DNA of 64,000 bases from contig CAJUPU010000001.1 in assembly GCA_910588495.1 (NCBI GenBank), forward strand, positions 1 to 64,000, in the 5' to 3' direction. Source of the stretch: an uncultured Oscillospiraceae bacterium. GTDB taxonomy: Bacteria; Bacillota; Clostridia; Oscillospirales; Oscillospiraceae. Position numbers and translations under genes: made by a program. The notes under the pieces were generated by a model. The model was not told where the DNA came from. It was given only the letters and a program-made list of their open reading frames with translations, and searched no databases. Below, piece after piece: positions 59,638-64,000 of this stretch (its first letter is position 1; each line of letters opens with the position of its first letter).

Positions 59638-60476
59638 AATGACGCTCTGCGGAGCCAGGCTGGCAGATCCAGGCCATCCGGCGGCGCGCCTTCCCCAATG
59701 GGCACCTCATAAGCCGCCTTTTCCGAAAACACCGCATCGTACATGCCATCCTCGGTGAGAACGCGGTCGGTGGACTCCCACACCACCCGCACCCGATCCT
59801 CCTCCAGCTGGAAGCGGACCTTTGACCGGCTGTCCTTGTAGGAAGCCACATCCGGTTCGCCGACGTAGTCAAAGGAATAGACCGTCTGAGGGTCCTCCCA
59901 GTCCTGTGTATCCCGGTAATAGATCCGGGCCTCCCGTGCGGGCGTCCTGACCAGCCCGAACCAGGCCGTCCGCTCCGGCTCGCCCGCGTCATAGAAATAG
60001 CACCGCGTTTCTATCGAGGTGAGGTAGAGCTCCCCCTCCCCCGTCTCGCCCTGGAACAGCACCGCCCCATCCGCCATATCCACCAGCAGCACGATGCTTT
60101 TGGACAGACAGCCATTCAGGTAGCCGTTGCAGTGGACCGTGTTCCACCACTCGCTGCACACCCAGGCCGCGCTTCCATCCCCGGCCAGCTCCCCCCGCAT
60201 CGCGGTCTGTCCAACGTCCGGGAGCTCATACAGCAGATCCCCGGCTCCGTCCAGGATCTGGAGGTCGTAGTGATAGGTTTTGTCGTAGTCCTCCGCCTTT
60301 TGCGCCCGCAGATGGCAGTCCGCCCCTTCCACCGGCGTCAGTTCATCCCAGGTGGTGCTTGACCTGACATAGCCCGAAGGATAGCTCACCTCGATCCACG
60401 CCAGCCCGCTGTCCGGGTTGCAGCCGGACAGCAGCAAAAGCAACACCACACCCAAAAGCCACGCGTTCCATCTCAT
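59595..60476 (-). CDS. Lipoprotein of unknown function (antisense to neighbour's 3' end)
   Basis: Protein of 293 residues with a short signal and lipobox (LLGVVLLLLLSGCNPDSG). The body has beta-rich repeats with tyrosines and tryptophans and no recognised domain. ATG at 60476 follows GGAGGGG by 7 bases. A promoter-like pair at 60595-60623 resembles elements before the next two plus-strand units. Converges with and overlaps the previous lipoprotein gene. Confidence 0.82.
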   Translation of the reverse strand: MRWNAWLLGVVLLLLLSGCNPDSGLAWIEVSYPSGYVRSSTTWDELTPVEGADCHLRAQKAEDYDKTYHYDLQILDGAGDLLYELPDVGQTAMRGELAGDGSAAWVCSEWWNTVHCNGYLNGCLSKSIVLLVDMADGAVLFQGETGEGELYLTSIETRCYFYDAGEPERTAWFGLVRTPAREARIYYRDTQDWEDPQTVYSFDYVGEPDVASYKDSRSKVRFQLEEDRVRVVWESTDRVLTEDGMYDAVFSEKAAYEVPIGEGAPPDGLDLPAWLRRASFYVPGLWNVSPVMA

Positions 60477-60594
60477 TCTTCTTCCCCTCCCTCATGCGCA
60501 AGGAACCGCTTCCCACAGGTTTGCGGCGCAGCTCTCCCCGGTCTGGCCGGGATGCGGAGCACCCGCCGTTTCCCCTTCACCTTACAACTCCGAT

Positions 60595-60623
60595 CCTATA
60601 GTGCCTCTGATTTTTTATGTCCC
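60595..60623 (-). promoter_or_regulatory. Promoter-like element of the minus-strand lipoprotein gene
   Basis: GGGACA (60618-60623), 17 bases, TATAGG (60595-60600, continuing ATC) on the minus strand. ACG lies 25 bases before TATAGGAT, the same arrangement as in the motifs at 60734-60779 and 62654-62700. Confidence 0.5.
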
Positions 60624-60733
60624 GTCCAGTGAAACAAGGGACAGGGCTCTGACGCGGCGGTCCTCCCGGCTTTCAGCCGCAAGCCGCCGTCGAAACCAAA
60701 AGCGGCCCTTCTTTTTCATTCGTTTTTTCTTTT

Positions 60734-60779
60734 GCTGTCCCTAAACGCCCCGATCCAAACAATATCATGTATGGGATAG
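60734..60779 (+). promoter_or_regulatory. Shared promoter motif, copy 1 (lipoprotein gene)
   Basis: GCTGTCCCTAAACGCCCC followed about 18 bases later by TATGGGATAG. It matches copy 2 at 62654-62700 base for base over most of the first 18 positions. It is the only signal in the 408-base gap 60477-60884 besides the divergent element at 60595-60623; no gene lies there. Confidence 0.6.
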
Positions 60780-60884
60780 AATGTCACAGTCCAGCGAGAC
60801 CGCCAGGGAAAGCGGTGTGGAACCCCACCCGGCCCGGCGATGGACGCCACGCTCCCAGAACGATATGAGAAAGAAGGATGTCAG

Positions 60885-62615
60885 ATGAAACGAGCACTGT
60901 CCCTTATGGCCGCCTGTCTGCTGCTCTTCCTGTTGAGCGCGTGTCAGGGCAAGACCGCCACAGAGACCCACTGGGCCGCCGCGAAAAAGGCAGGCAGTCT
61001 GGAGGACTACGTCAAAGAACAGGCGGAGAACATGGACATGGAGGCTTTGAAGCAGGAGGCCCAGGAGGGCGGTCTGGACCAGCAGTTCAAGGCCACTGCC
61101 CTCCTGTGCGCCCTAGAATACCGACAGGACCTGGCGGACACATCCACCCCCACCGTCAGCCGGTTCCGGTTCGGCTATCCTGTCGGCGCTGAGTACGCCA
61201 CCCGCTTTTTGAGCCAGGTCACCACCGACAGCGAGGCCTTTTGGGCGTCCATGGGCGATGCCTTCTCCCCCTATGACTGCTACCCGCCCATATTCGCCGC
61301 GGCCAAGGGCCTGGACGGACCCACACTGACCGGCCTCCTGGCGGGCGACCCGCCCGGAAAGACCCAGTTCAAAGAGACCATCGACCAGTGGGTGGAGCAG
61401 AACCCCGGCAGGATCGTCGCCGTAGGCCAGGACCTGATGGAGGCCGGTTATTTCGACAAATGGGCCATATCCAAATGGTCCTCCACCTTTTTACATCCCA
61501 CCACCAACTCCTACCGGATCCAGGCGGACACCGTGGAGGACGCCTTCGGCTATGTGTCCTATCTCCGCGATGTGATCCTGCCGCCGCTGGTGGAAAAGAA
61601 CGGCACGGCCTCCCTGGTCAAGCCCTCGGAGATCACCGGCGGGGACTATTTCTCCTCCTCCGTCATGATCGCCGTCAGCAACGACAGCCTCACCCTGCAG
61701 GAGCCCTCCGACAGCGGCCTGCCCGAGACCATCGAGTTGGAGGGAAAGACTGTCGCCGCCTTCTACTACAACCCGGGCACCGGGGAATTTGACGATCATC
61801 TCCCCTCCCTCCAGCTCATGGGCGGCTTCCTGCTGGCCCTGCCGGAGGAAGAGGCCCCCGCCGTTCCCGCCGAGGCCGACTACTACCTGGTGCTGACGGC
61901 CCACTTTGAGCGCGGCGATTTCTACAAGGGCGCCACCGGAAAAGATACCGGCGTCCAGCAGGTCAACTCCCTCACCTCGGTGGACCTGTATGACGCGGCC
62001 ACCGGCGCCTTCCTCCGCCACCTGGGCAACCTCCGGGAGCTGGCCCCGGACACCGTCTACGCCTCCTACGATGACACCTCCCTGCAATACCCCGTGCCCA
62101 CCAAGTCGGATGTGCTGCTCCATCTGTACCACAACATCAACGATCCCGACGCCTATTTCTCCCTGCTGGACAACACCCCCGTCAACGGCAGCATGGTGGA
62201 GCCGGGCCAGCCGGTGCTGTTCGGCGGCTGGGAGATCGCCTATCATACCGCCCGGATCGTCTCCGAGTTCGAGGACGGCATGTACGTCTTTTCCGCCGAG
62301 GAGGGGAATCAGTGCGTCATCGCCGATTTGACCGTCACGAACCGCGGCCTGGACTCGGATACCTTCCTGCCCGTGGTCTACTATCCCAACGAGGACCCCG
62401 TCCTGTACGTCACCGACTCCGGCAAGGAAGAGCGCTATGACTGCGTCGATGTCATGCTGTACAGCCCCTGCCTGAACAACCGGACGGTGGAGCCCGGCAG
62501 CTCCAAAGAGGGAGAGCTGGTCTTTCAGATCCCCGACTCCCTGGCCCAGAGCGGCGAGCAGCTCTACATCGCCGTCACGATGGGCGGCCAGGTGGTCTAC
62601 TATCCCCTGAACTGA
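60885..62615 (+). CDS. Large lipoprotein with a C-terminal DUF4352-like domain
   Basis: Protein of 576 residues. Signal and lipobox MKRALSLMAACLLLFLLSAC. The middle is unrecognised; the C-terminal part (about 440-576: FGGWEIAYHTARIVSEFEDG, QCVIADLTVTNRGLDSDTF) resembles the immunoglobulin-like DUF4352 domain found in Gram-positive lipoproteins. ATG at 60885 with AGAAGGA upstream. It precedes an ECF sigma operon that has the same promoter motif, suggesting joint control. Confidence 0.85.
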   Translation: MKRALSLMAACLLLFLLSACQGKTATETHWAAAKKAGSLEDYVKEQAENMDMEALKQEAQEGGLDQQFKATALLCALEYRQDLADTSTPTVSRFRFGYPVGAEYATRFLSQVTTDSEAFWASMGDAFSPYDCYPPIFAAAKGLDGPTLTGLLAGDPPGKTQFKETIDQWVEQNPGRIVAVGQDLMEAGYFDKWAISKWSSTFLHPTTNSYRIQADTVEDAFGYVSYLRDVILPPLVEKNGTASLVKPSEITGGDYFSSSVMIAVSNDSLTLQEPSDSGLPETIELEGKTVAAFYYNPGTGEFDDHLPSLQLMGGFLLALPEEEAPAVPAEADYYLVLTAHFERGDFYKGATGKDTGVQQVNSLTSVDLYDAATGAFLRHLGNLRELAPDTVYASYDDTSLQYPVPTKSDVLLHLYHNINDPDAYFSLLDNTPVNGSMVEPGQPVLFGGWEIAYHTARIVSEFEDGMYVFSAEEGNQCVIADLTVTNRGLDSDTFLPVVYYPNEDPVLYVTDSGKEERYDCVDVMLYSPCLNNRTVEPGSSKEGELVFQIPDSLAQSGEQLYIAVTMGGQVVYYPLN

Positions 62616-62653
62616 GGGTGGGCCGCTCTGCGCTCTCAAGATCGATCGGCACC

Positions 62654-62700
62654 GCTGTCCCCAAACGTCCCAGTTTCGACATTATATTGGTATAGGACAG
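62654..62700 (+). promoter_or_regulatory. Shared promoter motif, copy 2 (ECF sigma operon)
   Basis: GCTGTCCCCAAACGTCCC then TATAGGACAG after 19 bases. Upstream of the ECF sigma gene, so autoregulation by this sigma is an attractive reading. It does not look like a good sigma-A promoter. Confidence 0.6.
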
Positions 62701-62791
62701 GCATTGGATAAGCTGTGGGACTTGACCCGCAGCCCTTTCGGGGGTACTTTATAGGGAGGCGTCCGCGCCGGCCCAGGCAGGAGGTGATCGG

Positions 62792-63277
62792 GTGAGCTCC
62801 AGCGAACCGTGGCAGTCAGATCTGGAACAAATGTATCGAGAGATGTATCCGACCCTCTACGCCTACGCCCTGCGGATCCTGAAGGACCACGCCCTGGCGG
62901 AGGAGGCCATCCAGGACACCTTCTGCATCGCCTGCGCCAAACGAGAGCAGGCCCTGTCCAACCCCAAGCCCCGGGGCTGGCTCATGCTGACTTTGAAGCA
63001 TGTGATGCAGAACATGCTCCGCGCCCAAAGAAAGGTGCAGAGGCTGCTCTTCCTGACCGCCGGCGAGGAACAACCCGCGGAGGCGCCCGAGCTGCTGGAC
63101 GTGGACGTGCTGTTCGGTGACGTGTCGAACAGCGAGGACTTCCGCCTGCTCAAACGCATCGCCCTGGATCAATGCACCATCGTGGAGCTGGCCCAGGACC
63201 TGGGCATCTCCGTGGAGGCCTGCAAAAAGCGGGTGCAGAGGGCCCGGAAACGGCTGCAAAAGAAGCTGAAGGTTTGA
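62792..63277 (+). CDS. ECF-type RNA polymerase sigma factor
   Basis: Protein of 161 residues with region 2 (LEQMYREMYPTLYAYALRILKDHALAEEAIQDTFCIA) and region 4 (CTIVELAQDLGISVEACKKRVQRARKRLQKKL). The start is GTG at 62792 with AGGAGGT six bases upstream. Followed by a membrane protein gene with the organisation of an anti-sigma factor. Confidence 0.9.
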   Translation: MSSSEPWQSDLEQMYREMYPTLYAYALRILKDHALAEEAIQDTFCIACAKREQALSNPKPRGWLMLTLKHVMQNMLRAQRKVQRLLFLTAGEEQPAEAPELLDVDVLFGDVSNSEDFRLLKRIALDQCTIVELAQDLGISVEACKKRVQRARKRLQKKLKV

Positions 63278-63304
63278 CAACGCCCAATGAAAGGGGGAAA
63301 CTGT

Positions 63305-64000
63305 GTGGGAAGAGCGGAACGATGGAACCACCTGGAGCCCAGCGACTTGGAGCGGATGAGCACGGCGGGCCTGGAAAAGCTGCTCCTCCAGGACTTCCAG
63401 GACCCGGAGAGCGGAGAGGACCGCATGGAACGGCTCTACTACGCCGCCCAGCTGCTGGCGGAACGATCTCCAAACTCCAACGCCTCCGCAGACCGGGCCT
63501 GGGCGGACTTCCAGGAGAGATACCTCCCTTTTGCCGAGGCCCGCAGCGCCCATCATGAGGACGGTGTCTCACCGTCCTCAGACGCCGCCCCAGGGCGGCG
63601 TCCAACCCATCTGCGAAAATGGAGCGTGCGCGGGATCCTGGCCGCGGCGGCGCTGGCCGTCCTGCTGCTGTCTATCTCTGCGGCCGCGGCGGCGGGCGGC
63701 TATGACCTTTGGCGGATGCTGGCCCGGTGGACGGACGAGGTGATCAGCATCACGCCGGGCCAGATCGCCCAGGTGGACCCGGATGAGATACGCATACCCG
63801 TGGAAGGCACAGAATACGCCAGCCTCCAGCAGGCGCTGGACGACTGCGGCCTGACCCTGCCCGCCGCCCCCAAATGGCTTCCGGAGGGCTTTGAGCTGGT
63901 GGAGCTGATCGTGGACACCAGCGATCCCAACTCACTGGTCTTTGTGACGTGTTACAATAAAGGGGACACTGCGCTCCTCATAAGCATTCATGTTTTCCTG
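63305..64000 (+). CDS. Probable anti-sigma factor, membrane protein with DUF4367-like domain (cut by window end)
   Basis: Open frame running off the window (232 codons visible). A cytoplasmic N-terminus of about 110 residues (HLEPSDLERMSTAGLEKLLL and an acidic/arginine region), a membrane segment (ILAAAALAVLLLSISAAAAA) and an extracytoplasmic part with APKWLPEGFELVELIVDTSD and FVTCYNKGDTALLISIHVF, resembling DUF4367. This is typical of anti-sigma partners of Clostridia ECF sigmas. The GTG at 63305 has AGGGGG six bases upstream; ATG 63287 is alternative. No zinc anti-sigma motif is seen. Confidence 0.8.
   Translation, partial: MGRAERWNHLEPSDLERMSTAGLEKLLLQDFQDPESGEDRMERLYYAAQLLAERSPNSNASADRAWADFQERYLPFAEARSAHHEDGVSPSSDAAPGRRPTHLRKWSVRGILAAAALAVLLLSISAAAAAGGYDLWRMLARWTDEVISITPGQIAQVDPDEIRIPVEGTEYASLQQALDDCGLTLPAAPKWLPEGFELVELIVDTSDPNSLVFVTCYNKGDTALLISIHVFL

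Noticed and set aside
1..64000. CRISPR arrays, rRNA genes, transposase, integrase or phage genes
   Set aside because: None seen. No regularly spaced direct repeats, no rRNA sequence, and no recombinase motifs in any plausible ORF; only the palindromic repeats look mobile.

Overview
The window is about 64 kb of GC-rich chromosome from an endospore-forming member of the Clostridia, most likely an Oscillospiraceae relative of Flavonifractor, Oscillibacter or Lawsonibacter. The evidence is a low-GC-Gram-positive style gene set (PolC-type replicase, YlqF, RarA, KhpA, YlxM), sporulation genes (spoIIGA-sigE-sigG, a SpoIVFA/SpoIVFB-like pair), strong Shine-Dalgarno sequences and high GC. The placement is inferred from gene content and style; no database was searched. 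About 70 protein genes and one tRNA are supported. There is no rRNA, no CRISPR array, and no phage or transposase gene.

Layout. 1-8 kb (minus strand): tig-clpP-clpX, then a housekeeping run rplS | ylqF-rnhB-yraN-dipeptidase-thrC-phosphoesterase. 8.2-10 kb: a SpoIVFA/SpoIVFB-like pair behind a sigma-E-type promoter, and tRNA-Gly(CCC). 10.1-10.3 kb: a tiny self-contained transcription unit with a 27-29 residue ORF. 10.35-18.6 kb: the histidine operon hisZ-G-D-x-B-H-A-y-F-I-E plus a Bax-inhibitor-1 gene, where x is a Phd/YefM-type antitoxin joined to a DUF2007-like domain and y is a FlaR-type kinase-like protein. 18.6-30.3 kb: pyrH-frr | uppS-cdsA-dxr-rseP-ispG-GNAT-polC and a small AT-rich membrane gene. 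Divergent from pyrH at 30.6-32.4 kb: rpsB and tsf. 32.5-35 kb: spoIIGA-sigE-sigG. 35-45 kb: rarA-DUF951-hisC, glyA-Cdd1, nth, a VanZ-family gene, and yfmF-yfmH-lgt-folD. 45.5-52.4 kb (plus strand): ylxM-ffh-rpsP-khpA-rimM-trmD (TrmD fused to a GNAT domain), degV-rsmA and an amidase. 52.7-64 kb is the accessory end: an ECF sigma / membrane protein / ABC exporter operon, a lipase, three lipoproteins, and a second ECF sigma with its probable anti-sigma factor, cut by the window end.

How the parts work together. The core genes cover translation (S2, EF-Ts, RRF, S16, L19, SRP, tRNA and rRNA methylation), envelope precursors (isoprenoid, undecaprenyl and CDP-DAG steps), chromosome replication and repair, and proteolysis. 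Several sporulation genes carry recognisable compartment-specific promoters. The histidine pathway is complete apart from hisN, with hisC displaced about 17 kb from the main operon. Two nearly identical 162-bp palindromic elements flanked by TTA, and a diverged third one, are the only mobile-like DNA. The most unusual items are the Phd-DUF2007 protein with its own operator-like promoter inside the histidine operon, the TrmD-GNAT fusion, the orphan microprotein unit, and a shared promoter motif in the lipoprotein/ECF-sigma cluster.
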